Below are positions 1-10,547 of a DNA stretch of 64,000 nt, piece after piece. The first letter of the stretch is position 1, and each line of letters starts with the position of its first letter. Position numbers and translations under genes: made by a program. The stretch is from Gnomoniopsis sp. IMI 355080 (taxonomy: Eukaryota > Ascomycota > Sordariomycetes > Diaporthales > Gnomoniaceae), in NCBI GenBank assembly GCA_027946555.1, contig JAPEVC010000075.1:1-64000 (forward strand). The letters are read 5' to 3'. The notes under the pieces were generated by a model that saw nothing but the letters and a program-made list of their open reading frames with translations, ran no database searches and was not told where the DNA came from.

Positions 1-567
1 CCACCCACCTCCACCGACCCAACCCAAACCTCCTCCACAACCTTCCTAACAGCCTCCATCGACGGTCCCCTCCGCATCTGGGACCGTCGCGCTCCACAAC
101 CCCTAGCCCGCATAGCAAACCGACCCGGCATTCCCCCTTGGTGCATGGGCGCCTGCTGGTCCCCCTCGGGCAACGAGATTTACGTCGGCCGCCGCAACGG
201 CATCGTCGAGGAATTCAGCATCCACAAAGCCACTTCTTCCTGGCAAGCCGAGCGCGCCTTACGCTTTCCGCAAGGGTCCGGCGCCGTCAGTGCCGTTCGC
301 GCCATGCCCAACGGTCGTCATCTTGTCTGTGCAAGTCATGATATCTTGCGATTGTACGATTTACGCGCCGGCGCTGCCTTCAAGCATGGCAATGTGCCGT
401 TTTTGATTATCCCTGGCCCGCCGCGCGCGGGTGTCATTAGTCAGTTGTATGTGGATCCGACGGCGCGGTTTATGATTACAGCTGCTGGGACGAGGGGCTG
501 GGAAGGGAGTTGTACTGAGACTATCATCGGTTATGAGATTGGGTGTTTGGGGGAAGGCGACGAGTAA
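1..567 (+). CDS. SPT8: SAGA complex subunit Spt8-like WD40 protein (3' part)
   Basis: The reading frame is open from the first base of the window to the TAA at 565-567, so only the last 188 residues are present. They contain WD40 blades (DGPLRIWD near residues 21-28) followed by segments I recognise from Spt8: PWCMGACWSP, GRRNGIVEEFSIHK, VSAVRAMPNGRHLVCASHD and VISQLYVDPTARFMI. Spt8 is the SAGA (Spt-Ada-Gcn5 acetyltransferase) subunit that contacts TBP in the nucleus. No intron is seen in the visible part. The 5' part of the gene lies outside the window. The family assignment is from recognition of these conserved stretches; a different nuclear WD40 protein is unlikely. Confidence 0.88.
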   Translation, partial: PPTSTDPTQTSSTTFLTASIDGPLRIWDRRAPQPLARIANRPGIPPWCMGACWSPSGNEIYVGRRNGIVEEFSIHKATSSWQAERALRFPQGSGAVSAVRAMPNGRHLVCASHDILRLYDLRAGAAFKHGNVPFLIIPGPPRAGVISQLYVDPTARFMITAAGTRGWEGSCTETIIGYEIGCLGEGDE

Positions 568-1790
568 GGACCGCGCCCCTTTTTCTTTCTTTTTTCTTTG
601 GTGCGAGTGTCTGTATCTTATATATCTTATTGGGTAGAAGTACTGTTTCCTAGGGGAGTGTGGGCGAAAACTGGACTGGGGAGTATTGAATGTTGATTAT
701 TTCAAGAGGCGTCTGGAGGTTGCATGGAAAAGTACCGACCCCCCGGCCGAGGACCAGGTTTACAATGTTGTGTTTGTTTCTTTTCTTTTCCTGAGGGAGG
801 GGGGTGGGGAGACGGCAGACACGGGGGCGTTTTGGAGCGCATACCCATAAACATTGGGCTGTTTTTCCAAGCTTATATTCGCTTTGGCTTTAACCAGATC
901 CAATCACCTGGCAAATTTAGTGGTCAAATATCCATCACTTCGAAACAAAACTTCCAGTCGCCCTCGGATGTTCCCGCGGTTTGCCGACTAATAGCGGTGC
1001 TTTCGTATCCCGAGTTTGATGCACTTGTTGCCTGTTCGCGCCCTGCAAACCTCGCGTCACATTCACTGTTCGTTGATGCCAATATTGCAAACCCGGAACG
1101 CACCATGAATGGTACATACAGCAGTCTAATCACCTTAATACTAGGAACCCCTCGGGACAGTAAAGAACAACTCTATTATTGCGTGTATCTATTAAAACTG
1201 AATGCAGCAAAGCAAGTGGCTGTGCGTGGATCGTGTGAACTCATAACCGAATTGAATCATCCCACGCCCTCTGGAGCTCGTAAATCCCACTCCCGTTATC
1301 TTTTGGTGCCACGCCGGTCCAAATCAGATGAATTACAAACCTTGTCGCAGAATGCATTAGACTAGACCACGAGCCGAATAAAAAATCCATAGCTCTTGAA
1401 ACAGAAACTTCGACCCCTTGGGAGGAGAAAAAAAAAAAAAAAAAAAAAAGGCGAAACGACATGAAAGGCAACCTATGCTTCAGCCCCGTGGGCGTGCCGT
1501 AGCGTCTCTGAAGTTTGCGTGTTCATATATGCACAGCCCAGTCCACTTTCTGAAGCTTCGTGAGGCCACTATTCTTTTGCCTCGAGTAGCGAGCAGTCGT
1601 ACCCTAGGGTAAAGTCAAGGGCCATGGAACTGATGGTCGTGGTATAGCTGTATCGGTGAGTCAGCCCGCGTCAAGGATCTCAGGCCTGAATCCAAGACTG
1701 GGCCCGCTCCCGCAGCACCCATGAACAAACCAGCTGCGATGCGATTTGCCGCAAATCACTACCAAGTCGTCACCTAAAGAATACCATCGA
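568..1790. other. Intergenic region between two convergent gene ends
   Basis: This stretch lies between the 3' end of the Spt8-like gene and the 3' end of the helicase gene, so it holds both 3' untranslated regions. A 213-codon open frame at 724-1365 has low-complexity, non-conserved content and I do not regard it as a gene. The only notable structure is a long A tract at 1428-1449. Confidence 0.6.
1428..1449 (+). repeat. Homopolymer A22 tract
   Basis: There are twenty-two consecutive A residues in the convergent intergenic region. It could be a simple slippage tract or the remnant of a poly(A) tail from a retro-insertion. No target-site duplication was recognised. Confidence 0.9.
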
Positions 1791-4700
1791 TCACTCGTTG
1801 TCCACCATCGAGGTGGCATCATTGTTGCCAAAGTCGATGAGCGGCTCTCCACTGTCCATCAAGTCCTCATCAGGGGTCTGGGACCATCCAATTTGAGGCG
1901 ATGGGTGCCGGCCTTTCTCCATTTCTAACTGCCCAACACGACGGATGGCTTGAGACAGCTCTTCGTCGAAGCCTAGGCCACCAACAGCGGACGCACTGTT
2001 CGGGACATCATCCTGTTGAAGCATGATTGACGAACTGGTACCGCTATCCCCAACTTGTCGAATGTCTGATTGAATTGTTCGGGTTGATACACCAATCGGC
2101 TGACCATTAGAACGGGCATTACTGCGACCACGGTGCCGAACGCGGGCGGGGGCAGCGCTGGATTTGGCGGCAAATGCGTTGATGGTTGCTGGTCGTGGGA
2201 TCTCCCTCATCTGGCTTCCTTGCCGGCTGCCTATGGAGCCTCCATTGGAACGCCAGCCTTCACGGACAATGTTCCTGCCACCACGACTGGTTGAAGTGTG
2301 ACTATTTAAAGCAACGCCGTTTGTACTTAGGTCTTGTGCGCGGGCCGTGGCTTTAGTCATTGGAATTTTGGCAGGCTGGCGGCTAGGGCGACCATCAAAT
2401 CCGCTAAAAAGACCGTCATCAGCCGCCATCTGCTTTCTTAGACGGGCCTCTTCACGGAAGTCCGTGTTCTTCGAGACTTCCTGCACGCGGCGGCCGTTTT
2501 GGTCGGAAACGGCGATGTACGTCTCCTTGATACCTCCAAACGCAGTCTCGAGTGTGTCTTTTGTGAGTTTGACATGTCCCATGGTCTTCAATCTCTCCTT
2601 GCGATCGTAAGCATCAGGGTCCTGTACCATGTGCTTCCAATCCGCCGAGATAGGTGACTTCGAGCTGGATGTTTGCGTGTCGGACAGTTGAGAGCCGGCA
2701 TTCAGTTGCGCCTGAGCGAGCTGAACTTCGAGACGAGCCTGGGCGTACTCGGGACAATTTATGGCGCAATGGCAAGGGTCGCTGCAGAAACCTGCACACT
2801 TGTGACCACATTCGAGAATTCTGGTGCATGGCTCGGGGCAGCTCATCAGGTCGTGGGAAGTGCTGGTGAGAAGCCAAATGATCAGCAAACGCACTTTGTC
2901 TTAGATACAACTCGACAACAACACGACTCACATATGGCACATCCGACCACAAGCGTGTCCGCATCTGAGCTGACCATCGCACCGAGTCCAGCAACCTCCA
3001 GCGTTCCCCACTAGGTCGTCGGCTTCCTTGACCCAGATCTCGTTCCCATGATTCTGACACACCAGCGGCATACCCTTGCTCATAGCAACACGGTGCTGCT
3101 CGGCGAATCCGTTCCAGATGGGAGCCCAGGTCGTGAAAGAACCAATCGTGGCCTGAAGCAGATTGTTCTTGTTTCCAAACATGAAGAACCCGCGGCGGGC
3201 TCGGCTGATGGCAACAGTAGCACGGTTGCGACTTTCCAGGAAGCCGACTCGGTAGTCACGGATTGGACCAGGGCTACGAACGAGGGAAAGGATGACGATC
3301 TCGTTCTCCTCACCTTGATACGAGTCTACAGTCGCGACGTTGAAGAACTTGCCAGTAGGATACCTCTGACGTAAACGATGCAGGAGCTTTCTCTTCTGTC
3401 CCTTGTAGTATGTGAGAATGGTGATCTCAGATGCGTCCACGCCGTTTTGGAGGAGATAGCAAAAGAAAGAGACGATCATCTCTACCTCGTCTTGGTTGAG
3501 CTTGCTGTTGTCTGCGTCTGTGTCCTCTGGCCACTGATGGGTGAAGAACCAGCTGCGCCGGTTACCCAGCCCAGGTATCAGCGGCCGCTGTGATAGGTCC
3601 GTCACTAGAGGATGGTCCTTGAGCTTTGGGTAGAACTTCTGGACGATGGTGCGCAACTCTGGAGCCATACGACGCTGGCAATTAAGCATCGTGTATGGGA
3701 TGTTGTTGTCAACAAGACGCTCGAAGAGAGAGATGTTGAGGTTATAGGGCTCCTTGGCAAGCCGGGCGATGTCGCAGGATGGGGGCAATTGCTGATGATC
3801 ACCAACAAGTATCAGCTGCTGGAGGCTGGGAAATAGGGCTGAGGCGATGTTGGCCTCTCGAGTCTCGGCCGCCTCCTCTATTAGAAGAATTCGAGGTTGA
3901 ATGGCTGAAAGGAAGCCTCGGTACTTTGTTAATCCCGTGGTCGTGCAGCCAATAATGTCGATGCAGTGCTTGTCAATCACGCGAAGGTCCCTGATCCAAC
4001 CGCGTGCCTTGACGTCTCGGGATTGTCTGAGGGAATCTTCGAGGATGCTGTGGAACTTCGCAGCCATAGCCTCGCGAAGCTTCAGCTCCATAACTTGGTA
4101 CACACCGCCACGGTAGGCTGGGGGTATATCATAGAGGTTACTATGCTTCCCAAGCAGCGCCATGCAACGAAAGAACCAGCTGGAGATTTGTGGCCTTCTT
4201 CCTGTGTACTGGCTGGAGAGAGGAACGAACCTACCACGGATGTGATCGTCCTCGTCGTCGACCTGGTCATCGTCCAAGTTCTCGTCAAGCTCAGTCTCAT
4301 CGGGAGCTTCGAATTCATCGAAGTCCAGGTCATCAATCTGACGGATACACTCGATCTTTTCAGTTCCCAGCCAAGCTTCCATAGCGGGTTTATCATCATC
4401 GTCCTCCCAGTCGTCGTCGGCGAAGGAATTGTACTGGGCGTCGGTAATAACACCAGCGTCTAACAGCGTCATAGGATCGAGCAGCCCTGTGCCACCGAAT
4501 ACTCCGTGTACCAGAGCTTCAAAGCGTTCTGCGATGATGAGACGATGCTTATCGAGGTACTTGGCTTGACCTCCGACTGCTTGGCGCAGCTCATACATGG
4601 TGCGTTGGGCAATCTCGCCATTGTCGGTACGACCACCTACTCGCATGATCTTTGCCCCAACGGACTTGCAATAGATGAGCAGCTGATCCAGGGCGTGGTT

Positions 4701-5795
4701 AGTCTGTGCAGAAACGATGATGGGCGGATCGCCGGCGCGGCGATTCTTCAGGATAGCCGCAATGGACTTGACAGATGTGAAAGTCTTGCCCGTCCCAGGA
4801 GGGCCCTGGATGATGGCGACTTCTTTGGTAACGATGCGCTGCAGAGCTTCCAGCTGGGAGTTATCCAGGCTTGTATAGGGCTTGAGATCATCAAGATTGT
4901 TGAGATTGTCACGATTCATGTGTGTGAACCGATACTCTTCCTGTTCGGCAACCTGGTCGACTAGAGACGAGAAGTCGAGCACTTTGGCTATGGAAGAGCA
5001 TGGCAGATCTGATCGGTTGAGGGAGACGACATACTTGTCCAGGGGAGACCACTCCTGGGCGGCGCGTTGTAAGCCCGTCAGGGCGTGTCGGACAGCTTCG
5101 TAATAGCCGTTACGCGACTCGACCATGACCAGCTCTTTGTCGGGATCGACGAGAGCTTGGTTGGCGTCTGCCCAGATAATGTCAACCACAGGGGGGCATT
5201 GATCCAAGCCTCCCTCAATGGGACGCTGTGCGACGACAGCAACTCGACAATCGGTCTTGAAAAAGTCGGTGGACAAAGCAATTGCTTTGCCAGGCTGGAG
5301 TCTCTTTGACTGCTTCCACTTTATCTTGACGCCGGCACGAACGGTAGAGAAGGAGATTCGCGCGATGGGGCCAAGCTTGGCGAATAGATAGCCCTTGACA
5401 TGCACCTGAGAATAGAAACCGTCAGCTGTCTGATAATCGAAGACTGGGGTGTGCCAGAATGCGAGGGACCATACCTTTGTGTAGATGCAAGTGTTGTCGT
5501 CTTCCTCCATGGTGGGGCTGTGTCGAAGATTCTTCACTGAGTATCTCAAACCTGCAACGCCCTCGAAACGCAGGATCTTATATAAGGCCTCCAGGTACTC
5601 TGACTTGCTGTTCCAGACGTGGTCGGTCGGGAACCATGGCAGGTGGTCAGAAGAATCATTTGCGAGTAACTCCTCGCTAGATGGGAGGTCGGGTAGGCAC
5701 TCCCAATTGGCCAAAGTGGTGCTCTTGGAACCCTTTGCAGGATAGTGGACGTGGTTGTGAATGATTGCCTCAGCCGCGGAGGCGTTGGCAGGCAT
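1791..5795 (-). CDS. NFX1-type zinc finger and SF1 helicase protein (ZNFX1-like)
   Basis: The model is complement(join(1791..2862,2932..5795)), 1311 codons. The intron has donor GTGAGT at 2931-2926 and acceptor CAG at 2865-2863. The central part is a UPF1-like superfamily 1 helicase: Walker A QGPPGTGKT near residue 330, motif II EEAAE, VGDHQQLPP near 667, NCQRR, VDSYQGEE near 822 and ISRARRGF. A Cys/His-rich NFX1-type zinc segment (RCGHACGRMCH, then ECGHKCAGFC) spans the splice junction. The last 300 residues are low-complexity and Ser/Arg-rich. ZNFX1-type helicases act in RNA surveillance and small-RNA or heterochromatin pathways; the role here is inferred. A stop-free 69-nt segment at 5406-5474 has perfect splice signals and is probably an additional intron, which would give 1288 residues. 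Confidence 0.92.
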
Positions 5796-7426
5796 CGTGA
5801 CTTAGGTCGGCTGCGATGGTAAACGTGGTCAGCAATGTGTTTTCAATCCCTTTTGAACATCGAGAATCGGAAGACTGACTGGAGAGGCCAAAGGGGTCTG
5901 CAGCGCGTCACTTACACGACAACCCTTGCCTAGGCTAGCGGACTGATCAACGGAAAGTCGAAGGATACTTGATTCTTGGAACAAATCTGTGCGATGGCTG
6001 GGAGAGTCGATGATGGATGCTCGAAGAGGTGAAGGGGTGAGCTTGAAGGCGCTTCGGTGAGGAACTAGAGAAGAAAAGGAGTTGAGAAACAGATCAAAAA
6101 CGTAGACTGAACCCTAGCCGTAGGGTCTCACTCATCCGAAAGATTGGATGGAATGGATTGGAAGTTGAGAGTGAAGAAGAGACGGGGTGACGGGACAGGA
6201 TGAAAGAAGGAAAGAGTGTTGCGTGTTTGCTGCCCTGGCCAAAAAGGACAATTGCTGCAGGTGGGTAGGAAGGTAGGCAAATACGTACTTGCCTTTTCCC
6301 TAAACAGAAGTCCGTCCTTGCTACCGTTTGAAATGCTTCGGTGAGGCGCGAGGGTCGCAACAATCTCGAAATTCGATCATTTAGAGGAAGTAAAAGTCGT
6401 AACAAGGTCTCCACGGCCTGAAGAGAGAACAAGCTGAGGCCCCCTACACCGCGTAAAGTCCCGCTCCACCACACCCTTTGCAGAATCTGTCTGCCCGAAG
6501 AAGAACCAGATCGCTTGCCAAGTGTAGGAGCCTTCTCCGAAGATTCTGTCAGCACGGTGGTCCCTAGAACCAGGTCTATGATGCTCTTAGATGTTTTGAA
6601 CTGCGTTGACGCCACGAATAAATGGCTAAAAGATGGGCAATACACAAGGTGCGACGCCAAGATGATTTTGGACGCTGTTTTTGGTGGAGGTATGATGAAC
6701 TAAGGTACCGGCAATGTTTTCTTGTCCAGCGCCTTGCTAGCGATGTTTGTGCATGCTGACAACAACCCCCCACATTGCTGTTTCCTGTTTGCTCCCCCAC
6801 AACCAGTAAGCTATTTGCCAGTGCGACCAGGAAGGATCTCATCGAAGATGCTGAGGCAAACACCGGAGTGGTTCTCCCTTGGGCACTGTCCAGAGCATTT
6901 GGCTTTTGGGTGTTCATTTGATAAATTGCAATGTACTTCGGTGCGGGATTCGTCTACGAAGGTGTGCATTTCTGCCCAATCACCAAGATGATGCCAAAAG
7001 CACACTGGGAGTGTCGAGTCGACTTAGGTACGATCGTTTAAAATAAGAGCAATAGCAGTATAAGTCAATAGTAGTTGATGAGTGCATATAGGTGGAAGGA
7101 GGTAAGTCCTACCGTATAGGGTTAGAGGCCATAAGGCACTCAGATCCCTATTAGCTAACCAGACCTTGACCTGCGACTGGCCGTATCGTCACTTAGAAAC
7201 CTTTTAATTATCTGGGGGCTGGCCTATTGGATTGGCAGCTGAGCGAACTATAGGCAAGGTGGCGCTGAGATAGACTGAAAAGATGCAAATGAGATTGCTT
7301 GTTGAATGCATCTTTGAAACTACTAAATATTACCACCTTCTTATGCATACAGATGTTCAATAATACATTGAAAGTCAAAAGAAGTTTGCTCACTTCCAAG
7401 GTTGGCCAGGCTTTATCTTCCAAGGT
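5796..7426. other. Gene-poor region upstream of helicase gene
   Basis: The first part must contain the promoter and 5' untranslated region of the minus-strand helicase gene. A 188-codon minus-strand frame at 6094-6660 runs antisense across an 18S rRNA fragment and is not credible as a gene. The stretch 7020-7420 is AT-rich and reads like decayed transposon or intergenic sequence, but no element was identified. Confidence 0.5.
6370..6412 (+). rRNA. Relic fragment of the 3' end of 18S rRNA
   Basis: Positions 6377-6412 match the conserved 3' terminal part of fungal small-subunit rRNA exactly as I know it: TCATTTAGAGGAAG, then TAAAAGTCGTAACAAGG, then TCTCC. This contains the universal ITS5 primer site and most of the ITS1F site. 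Upstream similarity seems to extend to about 6370 with two transitions (AAATTCGAT for AAACTCGGT). Downstream, the expected ITS1-proximal sequence is absent. The copy is therefore a non-functional insertion and not part of an rDNA repeat. Confidence 0.88.
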
Positions 7427-8075
7427 TAAGTCTCTCGGGCCTTCGATATTTGGTCTCTGGGCTGTGTCCTCTTAGAGTTTGTTACCTGGCATTTGGGAGG
7501 ATGGACGCTCCTTGACAACTACGTCCAAAAGAGGAAGCAGAAAGATCTTTTTGGGCACCAATCAGATCAATTCTTCGAAATTGTTACCATAGAAGGCTCG
7601 AGTCAGCTGGGAGCTCGAGTCAAATGGGAAGTTGTGCAGGTGAATTTTGCATCTCTTCGAAATTAGAGTGCAACAGTGGACTAATTTTCATCATTAGTGG
7701 ATCACGGAATTACATTCACACAAGACCTGCTCTGACCCAATCCATGAGCTTGCAGAGTTCATCAAAGAAAACATGCTTGTTGTTCTCCCTAACGACGAGC
7801 TGAACGCAGAACACAGAAGGGCTCATTGCGGCGAAGTGCATGCCAAATTTGACGTTCTTTATAAGAAAGTCATCGACCCATGATACAAGATTACTGCAAC
7901 TCCCTGGACCGTTCCACCGCCCGAGCAACAACGCCCTCCAGAGGCGGTTCTTGTCAAATTGAATCCGGCCACAGAAGAAAAGGCCTCGATGCGGATGAGC
8001 GAGATTCGTAAGCATCAAGGCCCACTGGCACAGAATAAGCTGCCACGGGACGATATGTCATACCGAGTCCCATAG
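7427..8075 (+). pseudogene. Protein kinase C-terminal lobe pseudogene
   Basis: The frame reads VSRAFDIWSLGCVLLEF (7430 onward), typical of subdomain IX of fungal Ser/Thr kinases, then continues through GGWTLLDNY, FFEIV and LGARVKWEVVQ. An apparently intact intron follows (GTGAAT at 7640, TTAG ending 7697), and the frame resumes with WITELHSHK, HELAEFIKENMLVV and AHCGEVHAKFD. An in-frame TGA at 7881-7883 interrupts the protein-like sequence, which continues to a TAG at 8073-8075. A TAA at 7427-7429 sits directly before the start of similarity, and the ATP-binding lobe, HRD and DFG motifs are missing upstream. Both stops could come from C-to-T changes (CGA to TGA, CAA to TAA), as repeat-induced point mutation produces. 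Confidence 0.75.
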
Positions 8076-9569
8076 AAAAGATCCACTAGATGAGTTTGGG
8101 ACATTGGGACTATTGGGTGGAGCTGGATGATGGGAGAGGAAGAATTTCATCAATCTCGTTTCAATCTGTTAATTTCATGATTTATTTCGATTAGTTGATT
8201 CAATTGGAGTCATCTTCTCTCTTTCCCACCTCGATACACATTGCAAATCACGACAACCCGAGTCTTAAATCCAGCTGATAACGGCTGCTGCTATGGTGTT
8301 CAATGTTTTGTACGACGTGAAGAAAGTTTCGGGTAGTGCCTACGCCTTTTATTCAGACGGCTAATTTCTTCCTACATGAGGAGATATTAGTGAGTGATGT
8401 GACAACAACACGAGGTAAGGCCAAGGGGCTGGCGGTCTGACCTGGGTGAGTACTCGAGGAAGGCGAAAATGATATTGCCCCATCTCAGTCTGCTGACCCG
8501 TCAGCACCAAACAAACAAGATGGTTGCTTGCTAATAGCTAATAGCCTGGCGGCAATGCCCAGTGAGGGTGTAGAGAGGGTGAAGAAGAGAAAAGTACTAT
8601 CTGATCTCAACAACGGAAAGCAATACATCAAATGCTGAATAAATCTTAGTCCCTCTTCTCCACTGGTTTCTTTAATTGGGATGCAGATGACGGCAACAAA
8701 GTACTCTCACCATATATCTGGATCTATCCTGCAGCTACAATCGGGCTCACTATCCTTGTATTTGCTGCCTGGTAGCTTTCCAGGAGAGTAAAGAAGCCCG
8801 ATGAAAACGTGAGAGAAAAGAATCTTGTTTAAAAACAGCATGTTCGCGTGATGGGCATAGGTACCAAACTACCCTGCGAAGAGAAACAGGGTCGCTGCAT
8901 GAATATATGACCAAGTCATCATCAAATTTGGCATCTGCTTCAGAAAATCTGCGACAACCTCGGATGTTTTCTACGACTTGTTGGCATTCGTCGATGCGAA
9001 GAACGAAGACCAAAGTTGCAGTACCTACATAAGTATGTACCAAAGCTTACTAGCGAGAAGCAACCTTGGAAGGGGAAATACTGTTCTATGGTTGATGAAG
9101 AAGCAAGGAAGGAACACATCGTGGTAGACTCATTGATTTGTGGCATATCTAACCCGGAGACTGTAAACCTGTTGGTGGTGATCCACATCAAAACATCAAT
9201 ACAGCTTTATTACTGTGGAATCATCGAGCTGGTATAGTCGACTCGTACAACTTTCCAGGGCTCCATCATCCTGTCCAAGCGGAAGCGGATCAAGCTGTAG
9301 ACCAAATGCCCGCCACTGGGCATGAGTCCTGAACCGTGGGATTCTCTGCTGTGGTTTCTGTGGCCATACCGCTTGAGTATTCGAATATCGTGCGTACTCA
9401 ACAATCGTTCCCAACACCACATAGTTATCTAAGTAGCTATCTCCAAACCACGCAGTCATGCAAATCGCCATATATAGTTTCAATAATGCCAAGGATTCCT
9501 TTATAGCATAGGCAACTGTTCCCTTACACCACTTGTAGACCTGTAGTCGTCTGCCCGTCCATCAACCCT
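8076..9569. other. Intergenic region with no supported gene
   Basis: Several overlapping frames of 70-98 codons occur on both strands between 8750 and 9492. None has a recognisable domain, clear start or splice pattern. The minus-strand frame at 9196-9492 (YLDNYVVLGTIVEYARYSN) is mildly protein-like and could be another decayed fragment. Nothing else was seen. Confidence 0.4.
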
Positions 9570-10073
9570 CTATTCCATCTTCTGCAAAATGACTGTGCAA
9601 GGCCGGGACGCATCCGATTCCTCAAAAGGCTTCAAAATAAACTGTAGTGTACGACAAATAGAATCAGATGGCACTTTCAATACGAGAGCGGGACGAGGCA
9701 AAGCATTGAGGGCAAGTTGGCACCTTGTTAGTAATTCAGATGGGATTCGAAGCTTGTAGACGAACCCGCTCAAATTAGTCTCTACGTCAAGGAAACCTTG
9801 TATCTCAGACCTGGAAACACGCAAAGTATTATATGAAATCGACATGCTGGCAGTATACGAATTTGGTATGGATGGTAAGGTGCCATTCCTTTGCTCCCCG
9901 GCCCCGCCCGACGAAACTAAGTCGTGAAAATAAAAGTCAACATCATGCAAAAAGGCATTACTTCCAGCCGACGCCTCTGCAGTCACGCAACTGAAGTTTT
10001 TGGCATATTGTGAGTACCTTGGAAACGGCTGAGTAAAATCGATAATAAGATCTGATGGATCTACGGGTCTAAT
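9570..10073 (-). pseudogene. Truncated protein-coding fragment, unknown family
   Basis: A minus-strand frame is open from just after a TAA at 10074-10076 down to the stop at 9570, about 167 codons. It has good protein character: DPSDLIIDFTQPFPRYSQ, FLHDVDFYFHDLVSSGG, FLDVETNLSGFVYKLRIP. The first ATG is at 9986, in the middle of this coherent sequence, which suggests a C-terminal fragment whose 5' part is lost. I do not recognise the family. Surrounding DNA contains other decayed pieces. It could instead be the last exon of an unrecognised intron-containing gene. Confidence 0.4.
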
Positions 10074-10547
10074 TTAAACATCCAAGCGGTTCGGCATATG
10101 TCCCGCACCTAGGGGGGATGGTTGACCAAGCGGGGGCTAGTTCATCTCGTGAGGGGCCGCATTAGGGCGAACCATCTAGGAGAGATATGCAAACTCTAGA
10201 GTTCGATTATAACGAAAGGTCCGGGATCTTAACGGCCACTGTATTATGACGGCTGCATTCGGGTAAAGGCAACACATTGGACAGTCAGCAATCCATGGAG
10301 GAGTAGCGGTGTCTGTCATTACAACCACAAAAGCCGAAAAGGCTAGCCACTACCGATAATAATATATAGACCAAGTTATGAAAAAGGCGGAGTATCAGCA
10401 CATGGTTGAGGATATAAGCCGACAAGATGCTTTGCGCTGTCGTGGAAATTAAGAGGACACGTGAATACTCAGGCTTTCACTTGGACACTCACTCCTATCC
10501 TACAGTACCCATCCAAGGCGACTGTATTTCGAGTACCAACATCAAGT
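10074..10547. other. Intergenic region upstream of carboxylesterase gene
   Basis: No gene was seen. It presumably carries the promoter of the plus-strand carboxylesterase gene. Confidence 0.5.

Noticed and set aside
724..1365. 213-codon plus-strand ORF after the Spt8-like gene
   Set aside because: No start context, no recognisable motif and low-complexity N-terminus; it lies in the expected 3' untranslated region.
6094..6660. 188-codon minus-strand ORF
   Set aside because: It runs antisense through the 18S rRNA fragment and has no domain; the frame is open by chance.
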